From Micromonospora sp. LH3U1 (GTDB taxonomy: Bacteria; Actinomycetota; Actinomycetes; Mycobacteriales; Micromonosporaceae): 64,000 nucleotides of DNA. The translations under genes and the position numbers were made by a program. Positions 45,523 through 54,623 of this stretch are shown one piece after another. Every line of letters starts with the position of its first letter. Position 1 is the stretch's first letter. Under the pieces are notes generated by a model. It made no database searches and was not told the origin of the DNA. It worked only from the letters and a program-made list of their open reading frames with translations. The stretch spans positions 4,587,501 to 4,651,500 of the forward strand of contig NZ_CP116936.1 in assembly GCF_028475105.1 (NCBI RefSeq), in the 5' to 3' direction.

Positions 45523-46863
45523 TCAGGATGGCGTCGCCGCGACCGCGAGTCCCGGCGCCTCCTTTTCGTCGGCGTCCTTTTCGTCGGCGTCCGGCAGTTC
45601 CTGCTCCATCCGCCGCACCGCCCGGGGCACACACGTGATCGCGACCACGGCCAGCAGCAGCACCCCGGACAGCAGGAACACCATGCTGATCCCGCCGCCG
45701 GTGCCCGTTCCGGTGATCCGCCCGGCGCTGTCCGCCAGCGGCCCGTCCGCCAGAGGTGTGCCGACGTACTCGGTGAGCGGGCCGGCGACCGCGAACGCGA
45801 TCGGGCCGGACGACCAGGCGAGCAGGCGGCGGATGGAGAAGACCCGGCCCTGCAACTCCACCGGGGTTTTCCGCTGCCAGAGAGTCGGCGTGACGGCGTT
45901 GGTCACGGCGTAGCCGCCCAGGATGCCGAACATGCAGATGGCCAACAGCCAGGGGGTGCCGTGGCTGGATCCGATGCCCAGCAGCAGGAAGCTGTGCAGG
46001 ACGGCGACCGCGAGGATGGTACGGACCAGGTGCTTCGGCTGCCGGGTGAAACTCATGATGCCGCTGACGGCGATCATGCCGACCGCGCCGACGGCGTTGA
46101 TGACGCCGAGGGCCGACGGCGGGTGCGAGCTGAGCACCAGCGGCGCGAGAAGGACGAGCGCCATCTCCATCATCAGGTTGTAGCCGGCGAAGAAGAGCAG
46201 CAGGCCGAGCAGGCCCCTGCGCTGCCTGATGAACTGCCAGCCCTGGGCCATCTCGGACAGCATCGGGCGGCGCTGCGCGTCCGCGGAACGGACCGGCGGG
46301 ATCGCGGCCCGGAGGCGGTAGGACAGCAGCATGGTGCACGTCGCGACGAGGAACGTGGACAGGTCGACCAACAGCAGGCCGTTCAGGCCGAGCACGCCGT
46401 ACAGCGCTCCGCCGAGGAGGTCACCGAAGACCATGCCGACGGCCTCGGCCATACCGACCCGGCCGTTGGCCTTGCTGAGCTGGTCCTTGGACACCAACTG
46501 CGACACGAGGCTGGCGAAGGCCGGCCACTGGAACGCTTTGAAGACCGAGCTGACCGCGACCATCACGTAGAGGTGCCACAGCTCCAGCCCGCCCGCGAGG
46601 CTGAGCGTCAGCAGTACCAGCGGCCCGAGAGCGGTGCCCAGGTCGCTGAGCAGCATCACCCGGCGCCGGTCGAAGCGGTCGATGATCACCCCGGCGAACG
46701 GCAACGTGAGCAGGCCGGGCAGCGAGCCCGCCAGGATGAGTGTGGCGAACGCCGTCGGCGACCCGGTATGGGCGAAGATCCACACACCGATGCCGAACGT
46801 CGTCATTGCCGAACCGATGAGCGAGATCGCCTGCCCCGACCAGATCAGGTTGAAGACGCGCAC
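45523..46863 (-). CDS. MFS exporter of the NRPS cluster
   Basis: 446 aa with about 12 membrane helices. The pattern NLIWSGQAISLIGSAMTTFG near the start and FAGVIIDRFDRRRVMLLSD between helices 2 and 3 is that of EntS/macrolide-efflux-like MFS_3 proteins. The C-terminal tail carries a short repeat (DADEKDADEKE). The GTG directly follows the stop of the NRPS fragment upstream, so it is coupled to it and is the likely peptide exporter and self-resistance factor. Confidence 0.88.
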   Translation of the reverse strand: MRVFNLIWSGQAISLIGSAMTTFGIGVWIFAHTGSPTAFATLILAGSLPGLLTLPFAGVIIDRFDRRRVMLLSDLGTALGPLVLLTLSLAGGLELWHLYVMVAVSSVFKAFQWPAFASLVSQLVSKDQLSKANGRVGMAEAVGMVFGDLLGGALYGVLGLNGLLLVDLSTFLVATCTMLLSYRLRAAIPPVRSADAQRRPMLSEMAQGWQFIRQRRGLLGLLLFFAGYNLMMEMALVLLAPLVLSSHPPSALGVINAVGAVGMIAVSGIMSFTRQPKHLVRTILAVAVLHSFLLLGIGSSHGTPWLLAICMFGILGGYAVTNAVTPTLWQRKTPVELQGRVFSIRRLLAWSSGPIAFAVAGPLTEYVGTPLADGPLADSAGRITGTGTGGGISMVFLLSGVLLLAVVAITCVPRAVRRMEQELPDADEKDADEKEAPGLAVAATPS

Positions 46864-49050
46864 TCAGCGACCTCCGGGCGCATCGGGGGCACTGACCGCC
46901 TCGGCCAGCAGGGACAGGAAGCCGTTCAGCCGTTCCCGCACCGCCTCCCGCTCGAAGAGCTCGGTGCTGTATTCCAGCCAGCCGGCGAGCCCGCCAGCGG
47001 TCTCGTGGCAGCGCATGTGCAGCTCGTAGCGGCAGGTGCCGCGATCCAGCCGAAGCGGCGTGGCGGACAGCCCTGCCAGCCCTTCCCCGGCCGGCGGCAG
47101 GTTCTGCACGGCGAACATCGCCTGGCACAGCGGCGGACGGCTGCCGTCAGCCGCGGCGTGCGCGGCGACCACCTTCTCGTACGGCAGGCCGCGGTGCTCC
47201 CACACCTGCAGGAAGGTTTCCCGCACCCGCGCGACCAGTTCACGGAACGTCGGCTCCCCGGCGAGGTCGGCGGGCACCGGCACGATGTTCGCGAACGGAC
47301 CGGCGACCTGCTCGGAGTCCGGGTCGGGCCGGTTGGCCACCGGGACGGCGACGAGGAAGCGCTCCGCGCCGCTGAGCCGGTGGAGCCAGCGCTCGAAGGC
47401 GGCCAGCAGCACCACGAAGGGGGTCGCGCCGGCCTCGTCCGCGAGCCGACGCACCCCGGCGGCCACGTCGGGATCGACGTCGAACGGCTCCACGGCGCCG
47501 GCCAGGGACCAGCGCTTCGGCCGCGGCCGGTCGGTGGCCAGCGGCAACAGCGCCGGCATGCCGTGCAGTCGGCTCCGCCAGAAGGCGGCGTCGGCCTCGC
47601 ATGCCGGCGTGTCCAGCCGGGCGAGCTGCGCCGCGGCGTAGCCGTCGAAGCCGGGCACGGGCGGCAGCTGCGGCAGCCGGCCGGCGGCCAACTCGCCGTA
47701 GAGCGCGGCCAGGTCGCGCTGGAGCACCGAGAGCGTCCAGCCGTCGGCGACGATGTGGTGCACCGTCAAACCCAGCACGTGCTCCCGCTCGCCACAGCGG
47801 ACGAGGACGGCGCGCGCGAGCGGCCCGCGCTCCAGGTCGAAGGGCGCTCGAAGCTCGGCGGTGGCACGCCGCGCCGCCTCCTGCCGCGGGTCGGCGGCGC
47901 CCGAGACGTCGTGCCGGACCAGCGGCAGCAGCACCCGAGGCTCCACGACGACGCCCGGCCCCTCCGCCACGCCGGGGAAACGGGTGCGCAACGCCGGGTG
48001 CCGGTCGGCCAGCGCATCCAGGGCGCGGGCGAGGGAGACCTCGTCGACGTGTCCCTCGACCCGCGCGTTGAAGCCGACGTTGTACGCGGCGGTGTCCGGT
48101 TGCTGCCGCCAGTGCCGCCAGATGGACTCCTGGCCGGGAGTAGGGCCGGCGCGGCCGGGCGCGGCCGGAACCACCGGGCCGGCCCCGCCCGCCACCGGTG
48201 CAGCGGCCTCGATCCAGTCGGCGAGCGCGGCCACCGTGCGCAGGTCGAGGATCTGCCGCAGTGGCACCTCACACCCCGTGGCCACGCGCAGCCGGGCCGC
48301 GAGCCGGGCCGCGAGCAGCGAGTGCCCGCCGCGGGCGAAGAAGTCGTCGTCCCGGCCCATCGCCCCGCCGCCAACGCGCTCGTCGCCGAGCACCTCCGCG
48401 AACACGTCGGCCACCACGGCCTCGGTGGGCGTGCGCGGTGGCGCTGAACGCACCGCCGGCTCGTCGAGCGCGGTCAGCGCCCGACGGTCCACTTTGTTGT
48501 TGGCGGTGCGCGGCAGCGCGGGCAGCACCCGGATGACGGCGGGCACCTGGTAGTCGGGCAGCAGGCCACGCAGCGCCGAGCGCACCGCATCGGCGTCCAG
48601 GGTGGCGGGTGCGACGCAGCCGACGAGCCGGACGGTGCCTGCCAGGCCCACGGGCCGCACGGGTACGACTGCCGCCTCCTCGACACCCGGCAGGGTGCGC
48701 AGCACGCTCTCGATCCCGGCCGGTTCCACACGGTGGCCGCGGATCTTGACCTGGTCGTCGCCGCGGCCGAGGAAGGTCAGCGTGCCGTCGGCCTCGCGGC
48801 GGGCGAGGTCGCCGGTGCGGTACACGCGGGCGCCCGGAACGCCGGAGAAGGGGTCGGGCACAAAGCTTCCCGCGGTGAGCGCCGGCTGGCCGTGATAGCC
48901 CTCGGCGAGCCGTCCACCCCCGATCCACAGCTCGCCGGGCACGCCCACGGGGGCGAGGTCGCCGTGCCGGTCGACGATCCACATCCGGGCACCGGCGACC
49001 GGGACGCCGAGCGGGGCGGGCCGCGGTCGCCCGGTGCCGCGGTGACGAGC
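46864..49050 (-). CDS. NRPS, 3' portion after frameshift (end of A, T, C)
   Basis: This frame continues the protein of 48777-54623 beyond a one-base shift at about 49011-49026. It begins in RPAPLGVPVAGARMWI, completes the second A domain (YRTGDLAR, NNKVDRR), then a carrier domain (FFARGGHSLLAARL, near 48330) and a terminal condensation domain (VHHIVADGWT, near 47740). The last C domain with no following module resembles terminal C domains that release or cyclise the chain. No start codon with a ribosome site exists near the junction, so this is one gene interrupted by either a real mutation or a base-call error. Confidence 0.85.
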   Translation of the reverse strand, partial: ARHRGTGRPRPAPLGVPVAGARMWIVDRHGDLAPVGVPGELWIGGGRLAEGYHGQPALTAGSFVPDPFSGVPGARVYRTGDLARREADGTLTFLGRGDDQVKIRGHRVEPAGIESVLRTLPGVEEAAVVPVRPVGLAGTVRLVGCVAPATLDADAVRSALRGLLPDYQVPAVIRVLPALPRTANNKVDRRALTALDEPAVRSAPPRTPTEAVVADVFAEVLGDERVGGGAMGRDDDFFARGGHSLLAARLAARLRVATGCEVPLRQILDLRTVAALADWIEAAAPVAGGAGPVVPAAPGRAGPTPGQESIWRHWRQQPDTAAYNVGFNARVEGHVDEVSLARALDALADRHPALRTRFPGVAEGPGVVVEPRVLLPLVRHDVSGAADPRQEAARRATAELRAPFDLERGPLARAVLVRCGEREHVLGLTVHHIVADGWTLSVLQRDLAALYGELAAGRLPQLPPVPGFDGYAAAQLARLDTPACEADAAFWRSRLHGMPALLPLATDRPRPKRWSLAGAVEPFDVDPDVAAGVRRLADEAGATPFVVLLAAFERWLHRLSGAERFLVAVPVANRPDPDSEQVAGPFANIVPVPADLAGEPTFRELVARVRETFLQVWEHRGLPYEKVVAAHAAADGSRPPLCQAMFAVQNLPPAGEGLAGLSATPLRLDRGTCRYELHMRCHETAGGLAGWLEYSTELFEREAVRERLNGFLSLLAEAVSAPDAPGGR

Positions 49051-52000
49051 GCGCTGGTGGTGGTCATGGTGGCCTCCGTCGGCCCGTACTGGTTGACAAC
49101 CGTCGGCCGGCCGGCGAACGCCGCGCCGACGCGCGCGCAGTCGGCTAGGTCCAGGGCCTCCCCCGCGGTCAACAGCAGACGCAGCCGGCCGCCCGGCGAC
49201 GGGTGGCGCTCCTCGGCCACGGTCAGCAGCGCGCGCAGTAGCGTCGGCACGACGCTCAGTATGCAGGTGACCTCGTGCCGGTCGATGGCGGTGACGAGTG
49301 CCCCCGGGTCGGCGGCGCGCTCGTCGTTCAGCAGGACCACCCGGGCCCCGGTCGTCAGCGGCCCGAGCAGGTCGCGCACGCAGGCGTCGAAGGCCAGCCC
49401 GGCGAGTTGCAGGACGGTGTCCTCGATACCGAGGCCGAAGCCACCCAGATAGTCGCGGAGATAGGCGGTCGCTGCGGCGTGCGGGGTGCGCACTCCTTTC
49501 GGCCGGCCGGTGGAGCCGGAGGTGTAGACGAGGTAGGCGAGGGCGGCCGGGTCGACCGCCGCGGCGGTGTCGGGAACGGCGGAGTCGTGCGCGGCGACTG
49601 CCGCCTCGTCGTCGGCGAGCACCACGGTGGGCAGACCGCTGCCCTCGCACGCCGCGGCCCAGGGGCGGTCGGTGACGACCAAGGCGGTGCCGCTGTCGGC
49701 CAGGACGCGGCGCAGCCGGGCCGGTGGGTTGCCGGGGTCGAGCGCGACGTACGCGGCGCCCGCCAGCAGCACGGCCAGCACCGCGACCGGCTGCTGCGCT
49801 CCCCGGCCGAGGCAGAGGCCCACCAGCGTGCCCGGCCGCACACCACACCCGGCCAGGTGCCGGGCGAGGCGGGCGGCCCGCTCGCCGAGTTCCCGGTACG
49901 TCCACTCCCCCTCGTCGGTGACCAGGGCCACGGCCTCCGGTGTGCGGGCGATCTGGTCGAGGACCAGGGTGTGCAGGCAGGCCGGGGCGGTGGCAGCGCC
50001 GGGCCGCAGCCCGCCCGGGGCGAGCTCCGCGCGCTCGGCGGGAGTGAGCATGCCGAGTTCGGCCAGCGGGGTGTCCGGGGCGCGCGTCGCCGCGCCGAGC
50101 AGGGCCAGCAGGTGGCCCGTCAGCCGCCGGACGCGGTCCGCGCCCAGCAGCGGCGTGCGATGCACGACCCCTCCGCCGAGGCCCTGCTCGCCGTCCTCGA
50201 ACAGCACGTTCAGGTCGGCCTTGGAGTGCCGCAGGCCGAACGGCTCCGGCTCGAGGGTGACTCCACCGGCGAACGGGGCGGCGCCGGCCCGGAGCGGGTC
50301 CATCGACACGGCGTACCGGGTGAGCGCGCGGCCGTCGAGCCCGAGCGCGTCGACCACCTGGTCGAAGGGCAGCAGCCGGTGCTCCTGGGCGTCCAGGACG
50401 GCCGTCCGCGCCGCGCGCAGCAGCGTCCGGAAGCCGTCCTCGGACCGGACCGGGATCCGCAGGACGGCGGTGTCGAGGAGCAGGCCGACGATGCCGTCGA
50501 GGTCGGGACGGCCGCGGTCGGCGACGGGCATGGTCAGCACCACCTCGTCGGCGGCGCAGTGGCGGGCGAGCACGGCGGCGTACGCGGACAGCATCACCGT
50601 GAACGGCGTGCAGCCCTCGACCCGGGCCAGCTCCCGCACCCGGTCCGCCGTCGCGGGCGGCACCGCGAACGGCAGGGCGGCGCCCGCCGAGCCGTCGCGG
50701 GCATCGCGTGGGGCGTCGGTGGGCAGTTCGGGCGCCCCGTGCGCCCCCGCCAGGCGCTCGCGCCAGTGCGCCAGCTCCGCCGCCCGCACCTCGTCGGCGA
50801 CCGGTCGGTTCCGCCAGCTCGCGTAGTCACCGGCACCGAGCCGGCCGGGCAGCTCGGCGGGCCGGCCGGCGAGGGCCGCGCGGTACGCCGTACTCAGGTC
50901 CTCGATCAGCAGCTGGATCGACCATCCGTCGGCGACGATGTGGTGCGGGGTCAGCGCCAGCACGAGCTCGTTGTCGCCGAGCGGCACCACGGCCGCGCGC
51001 ACCAGCGGCCCGCTGGCCAGGTCGAAGCGGGCTTCGGACTCCTCCGCGAGCACCGCCTCGAGCGCACGGCGGCGCTCCTGTTCGCCGAGGTGACCGAGGT
51101 CGACGACGCGCTGCGGGAGCTCGACCGCATCGGCCACGACGCGCACGGGCTGCCCGTCGACCGAGGGGAAGCAGGTGCGCAGCGCCTCGTGCGCAGCGGG
51201 CAGCGCGCGCAGCGCCGTCTGCAGCGCGGCCACGTCGACGCCGCCGCGTAACCGGCAGACGACGGGCATGTTGTACGCGGGGTCGCCCGGCTCCAGTTGG
51301 TCGGCGAACCAGATCCGCGCCTCGGCCGCGGAGACGTCCGCGACACCCTCGCCGCGGGCGCGCACCGGCTCCGTCGGGGCGCTGTCCGGCGACGCGGGCA
51401 GCTCGGCGACGCGGGCGACGAACGCGGCGAGGGTGGGCGCCTCGAAGAACAGCCGCAGGGGCACCTGCCTGTTCACCCGCTCCCGCACGGCGAGCAGCGC
51501 CTCCATGGCGAGCAGGGAGTGGCCGCCGCGGGCGAAGAACCCGGCGTTCCGACCGATCTGGTCGGCACCGAGGACACGGGCCCAGATCTCCGCGACGGTT
51601 CGTTCGAGTTCACCCTCCGGCGGCTCGTACGCCTCGGCCGGGGTGGCCTCGGGCTCCGGGTCCGGCAGGCTCTTGCGATCCACTTTGCCGCTGGGCAGCA
51701 GCGGGAAGGCGGGAAGCACGGCGAAGGCGGCCGGGACCATGTAATCGGGCAGCCGGTCGGACAGCCACTCGCGCAGCGCTGCGGCCTCAGGTGTGCCGGC
51801 GGCACTCGGCAGCAGGTAGGCGACGAGGCGCACGCCGCCGGACCGGTCGTCCCGGGCCGCGACCACCGCCTGGCCGACCGCGGGGTGCTCGGCCAGGGTG
51901 GACTCGATCTCGCCGAGCTCGATCCGCATGCCGCGGATCTTGACCTGCCGGTCGGCGCGGCCGAGGTAGTCGAGCCGGCCATCGGGCAACCGGCGCACGA

Positions 52001-54623
52001 GGTCACCGGTGCGGTACAGCCGCCCGCCGGGCGGCCCGAAGGGGTCCGGCACGAACTGCTCGGCGGTCAAGCCGCGGCGCCCGAGGTAGCCACGGGCGAG
52101 CTGCACGCCGCCAACATACAGCGTTCCGGGCACACCGACGGGCTGCGGTGCGAACGCGTCGTCGAGCACGTGGCAGCGAACATTGTCGACAGGCGTGCCG
52201 ATCGTCACCAGTGGCTCGTCCGGAAAGCATCGCGCGGCAGTGACGTTCACGGCTGTCTCGGTAGGACCGTAGGCGTTGTACAACTCGGCGTCGAACGCCG
52301 CGAGGCAGCGGGCGGCCAGCTCGGGTGGCAGCGGCTCCCCTGCGCTTTTGAGCACCCGCAGGGAGGGCACGGGCACGTCGCCGCCGTGTTCCAGCAACGC
52401 GGCCAGCATGGTCGGTACGAACCGCACGTAGGTGACCCGCTCGCCGGCCATCAGGGCGCGCAGGTACTCCGGGTCGCGGTGGCCGCCGGGCTCCGCGATC
52501 ACCAGCCGGGCGCCGCCGGCGAGCGCGGCGAAGACCTCGACCACGGAGTCGTCGAAGGTGACGTTCGTCTTCAGCAGGACCGTCTCGCCGGGACCGATAC
52601 CGAAACGGTCGGCCTGCCAGCGGATCTGGTTGTGCGCCGCCCGGTGCGTGACCATCACGCCCTTGGGGCGGCCGGTGGACCCGGAGGTGTAGAAGACGTA
52701 CGCCAGTTGGTCCGGCCAGGCCGCGGGCAGCGTCCAGTCGCCAGGCCGGGCGGCGATGTCGGCGGCCTCGGGTGTGGCGTCGAGACACACCGGTGCGCAG
52801 CCGGCCGCCTCCGCCACGCCGGCCAGGGCGGTGTGTGTGACGACGAGCCGCACCGCCGCGTCCCGTAGCACGGCGGCCGTGCGCCCGGCCGGATGATCGG
52901 GGTCGAGCGGCAGGTAGGCGGCGCCGGACCGGACGATCCCCAGGATCGCCACCACCAGGTCGAAGGAGCGCTCCAGCAGCACCGCCACCGGCTCGTCGGG
53001 GACAGCGCCCAGCGCCCGCAGGTAGTGGGCCAGACGGTTCGCCCGCCGGTCGAGTTCCCGGTACGTCAGCTCCTTGCCGCCGTACACCAGGGCCACCGCG
53101 TCGCCGTCCCGCGCCGCCTGCTCGGCCACCATGGCCGCCAGGTCGACCGGCCCGGGGTGCTCGCGCACGGGTCCCTCGGCGTGCCGGGCGGCCAGCTCGC
53201 GCTCCTCGGCGCCGAGCAGCGGCAACCGCCCGATCTCCTGGCCGGGGTCGGCTACCGCGGCCCGGGCGAGGGTGACGAGATGCTCCAGGATCCGGGCGGC
53301 GCTCGCCTCGTCCCACAGCTCGCGGTCGTACTCCAGAGTCAGCTCGTACGAGTCGCCCTCCTCGGTGACCTCCAGGCTCAGGTCGAACTTCGCCGCGCCC
53401 GTCTCCGCGCACGGCACGTACACGGCCTTGGCGTCGCCGAGCGCCGATGCGCTCTGGTCGGCCACGTTCCAGACCAGCATCACCTGGAACAGCGGCGTGG
53501 CCGCGAGGTCCCGCGTCATCGGCAGCGACTGCACCACGTGCTCGAACGGCACGTCCTGGTGCGCGAACGCGGCGGCGGCGTCGCCCCGAGCCCGGTCGAG
53601 CAACTCGCGGAAGGACAGTCCGGGGCGGCAGTCGGCGCGCAGCACGACGGTGTTGACGAACAGGCCGATCAGCGGTTTCGTGCTCGGCTGCGTCCGGCCC
53701 GCCACGGGGACGCCGAGGAGGAAGTCGGACTGGCCGGAGTAGCGGTGCAGCAGGGTCTGTAAGCAGGCCAGCAGCACCATGAACGGCGTTGCCGCCGCGT
53801 CTCGGGCGAGCGCGCGGACGGACCCGGCCAGGTCGGCGTCGACGAAGCTGTGCACCAGGCCGCCCGGCCGGGTGCGACGCTGCGGCGGCCGCCGGTCGGC
53901 GGGCAGCTCCAGCGCGGGCGGCAGGTCGGCCAGCCGCTGCCGCCAGTACGCGAGTTGCTCGTCGTGGCCGCCGGCGGCCACGACCCGGCGTTCCCAGGCC
54001 GCGTAGTCGGCGTAGCGGACGGCGGGTGCGGCGGGCCGGGAAGCCCGGCCGAGCTCGGCGGCGTACCCCTGCGCCAGCTCCTGCCGCAGGATGTCCATCG
54101 ACCAACCGTCGATGGCGATGTGGTGCGCCGTGAGCACCAGGTGGTGCAGGGTGTCGTCGGTGCGTGCCAGCAGCCCGCGCCACACCGGGCCGGTGCGCAG
54201 ATCGAAGGTGCGCCTGAGCTCCGCCGCCTGCAGCGCCTCGACGGCGTCCGGGTCGTCGGAAAGTTCGGCGCGGCGCAGCACGAACGACGGCTCGTGCGGC
54301 ACCATCGTCTCCGTGCCGTCCCGCCGCTCGTACACGCTGCGCAGCACCTCGTGGCGCTCCTCGATGCCGCGCAGCGCCCGTTGCAGCTCCTCGGCGTCGA
54401 TCGGGCCCTCGAGCCGGAAGGTCATGATGAGGTGGTACGCGGAGGTCCCGGGCTCGAGTTCCTCGAGGAAGAGCATCCGCTCCTGGGCGGGGGCGCTGGG
54501 GCCGGGGCCGCTGGAGCGCTCGATGGCGGTGCGGGGGCCGCGGTCGCTGCGGGCCGCGGACAGGCGCTGGGTGATCAGGTCGCGAAGTTTGTCCGCGCGG
54601 TTGTCAGCCCCGCTGGCCGGCAC
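48777..54623 (-). CDS. NRPS, C-A-T-C-A (5' portion before frameshift)
   Basis: GTG at 54623 with GGAGGGTCACA upstream, overlapping the preceding NRPS gene by 20 bases. 1948 aa as read. C1 (HHIAIDGWS about residue 171), A1 (YTSGSTGRPKG about 650; by-eye pocket D-D-V-R-K-A-A-V-N-K), T1 (GGHSLLAM about 1030), C2 (HHIVADGWS about 1229), A2 start (YTSGSTG about 1705; pocket D-A-R-S-L-A-Q-M-T). After TTSALVTAAPGDRG near 49020 the reading becomes nonsense until 48777, while the correct frame continues on the overlapping ORF. The restored gene would encode C-A-T-C-A-T-C, about 2,580 aa. Neither pocket can be assigned. Confidence 0.9.
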   Translation of the reverse strand: MPASGADNRADKLRDLITQRLSAARSDRGPRTAIERSSGPGPSAPAQERMLFLEELEPGTSAYHLIMTFRLEGPIDAEELQRALRGIEERHEVLRSVYERRDGTETMVPHEPSFVLRRAELSDDPDAVEALQAAELRRTFDLRTGPVWRGLLARTDDTLHHLVLTAHHIAIDGWSMDILRQELAQGYAAELGRASRPAAPAVRYADYAAWERRVVAAGGHDEQLAYWRQRLADLPPALELPADRRPPQRRTRPGGLVHSFVDADLAGSVRALARDAAATPFMVLLACLQTLLHRYSGQSDFLLGVPVAGRTQPSTKPLIGLFVNTVVLRADCRPGLSFRELLDRARGDAAAAFAHQDVPFEHVVQSLPMTRDLAATPLFQVMLVWNVADQSASALGDAKAVYVPCAETGAAKFDLSLEVTEEGDSYELTLEYDRELWDEASAARILEHLVTLARAAVADPGQEIGRLPLLGAEERELAARHAEGPVREHPGPVDLAAMVAEQAARDGDAVALVYGGKELTYRELDRRANRLAHYLRALGAVPDEPVAVLLERSFDLVVAILGIVRSGAAYLPLDPDHPAGRTAAVLRDAAVRLVVTHTALAGVAEAAGCAPVCLDATPEAADIAARPGDWTLPAAWPDQLAYVFYTSGSTGRPKGVMVTHRAAHNQIRWQADRFGIGPGETVLLKTNVTFDDSVVEVFAALAGGARLVIAEPGGHRDPEYLRALMAGERVTYVRFVPTMLAALLEHGGDVPVPSLRVLKSAGEPLPPELAARCLAAFDAELYNAYGPTETAVNVTAARCFPDEPLVTIGTPVDNVRCHVLDDAFAPQPVGVPGTLYVGGVQLARGYLGRRGLTAEQFVPDPFGPPGGRLYRTGDLVRRLPDGRLDYLGRADRQVKIRGMRIELGEIESTLAEHPAVGQAVVAARDDRSGGVRLVAYLLPSAAGTPEAAALREWLSDRLPDYMVPAAFAVLPAFPLLPSGKVDRKSLPDPEPEATPAEAYEPPEGELERTVAEIWARVLGADQIGRNAGFFARGGHSLLAMEALLAVRERVNRQVPLRLFFEAPTLAAFVARVAELPASPDSAPTEPVRARGEGVADVSAAEARIWFADQLEPGDPAYNMPVVCRLRGGVDVAALQTALRALPAAHEALRTCFPSVDGQPVRVVADAVELPQRVVDLGHLGEQERRRALEAVLAEESEARFDLASGPLVRAAVVPLGDNELVLALTPHHIVADGWSIQLLIEDLSTAYRAALAGRPAELPGRLGAGDYASWRNRPVADEVRAAELAHWRERLAGAHGAPELPTDAPRDARDGSAGAALPFAVPPATADRVRELARVEGCTPFTVMLSAYAAVLARHCAADEVVLTMPVADRGRPDLDGIVGLLLDTAVLRIPVRSEDGFRTLLRAARTAVLDAQEHRLLPFDQVVDALGLDGRALTRYAVSMDPLRAGAAPFAGGVTLEPEPFGLRHSKADLNVLFEDGEQGLGGGVVHRTPLLGADRVRRLTGHLLALLGAATRAPDTPLAELGMLTPAERAELAPGGLRPGAATAPACLHTLVLDQIARTPEAVALVTDEGEWTYRELGERAARLARHLAGCGVRPGTLVGLCLGRGAQQPVAVLAVLLAGAAYVALDPGNPPARLRRVLADSGTALVVTDRPWAAACEGSGLPTVVLADDEAAVAAHDSAVPDTAAAVDPAALAYLVYTSGSTGRPKGVRTPHAAATAYLRDYLGGFGLGIEDTVLQLAGLAFDACVRDLLGPLTTGARVVLLNDERAADPGALVTAIDRHEVTCILSVVPTLLRALLTVAEERHPSPGGRLRLLLTAGEALDLADCARVGAAFAGRPTVVNQYGPTEATMTTTSALVTAAPGDRGPPRSASRSPVPGCGSSTGTATSPPWACPASCGSGVDGSPRAITASRRSPREALCPTPSPAFRAPACTAPATSPAARPTAR

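Noticed and set aside
49051..49905. Upstream half of the 1013-aa minus ORF as coding
   Set aside because: This part is Arg/Pro-rich shadow of the A2 domain; real coding in that frame begins only at the frameshift near 49020.
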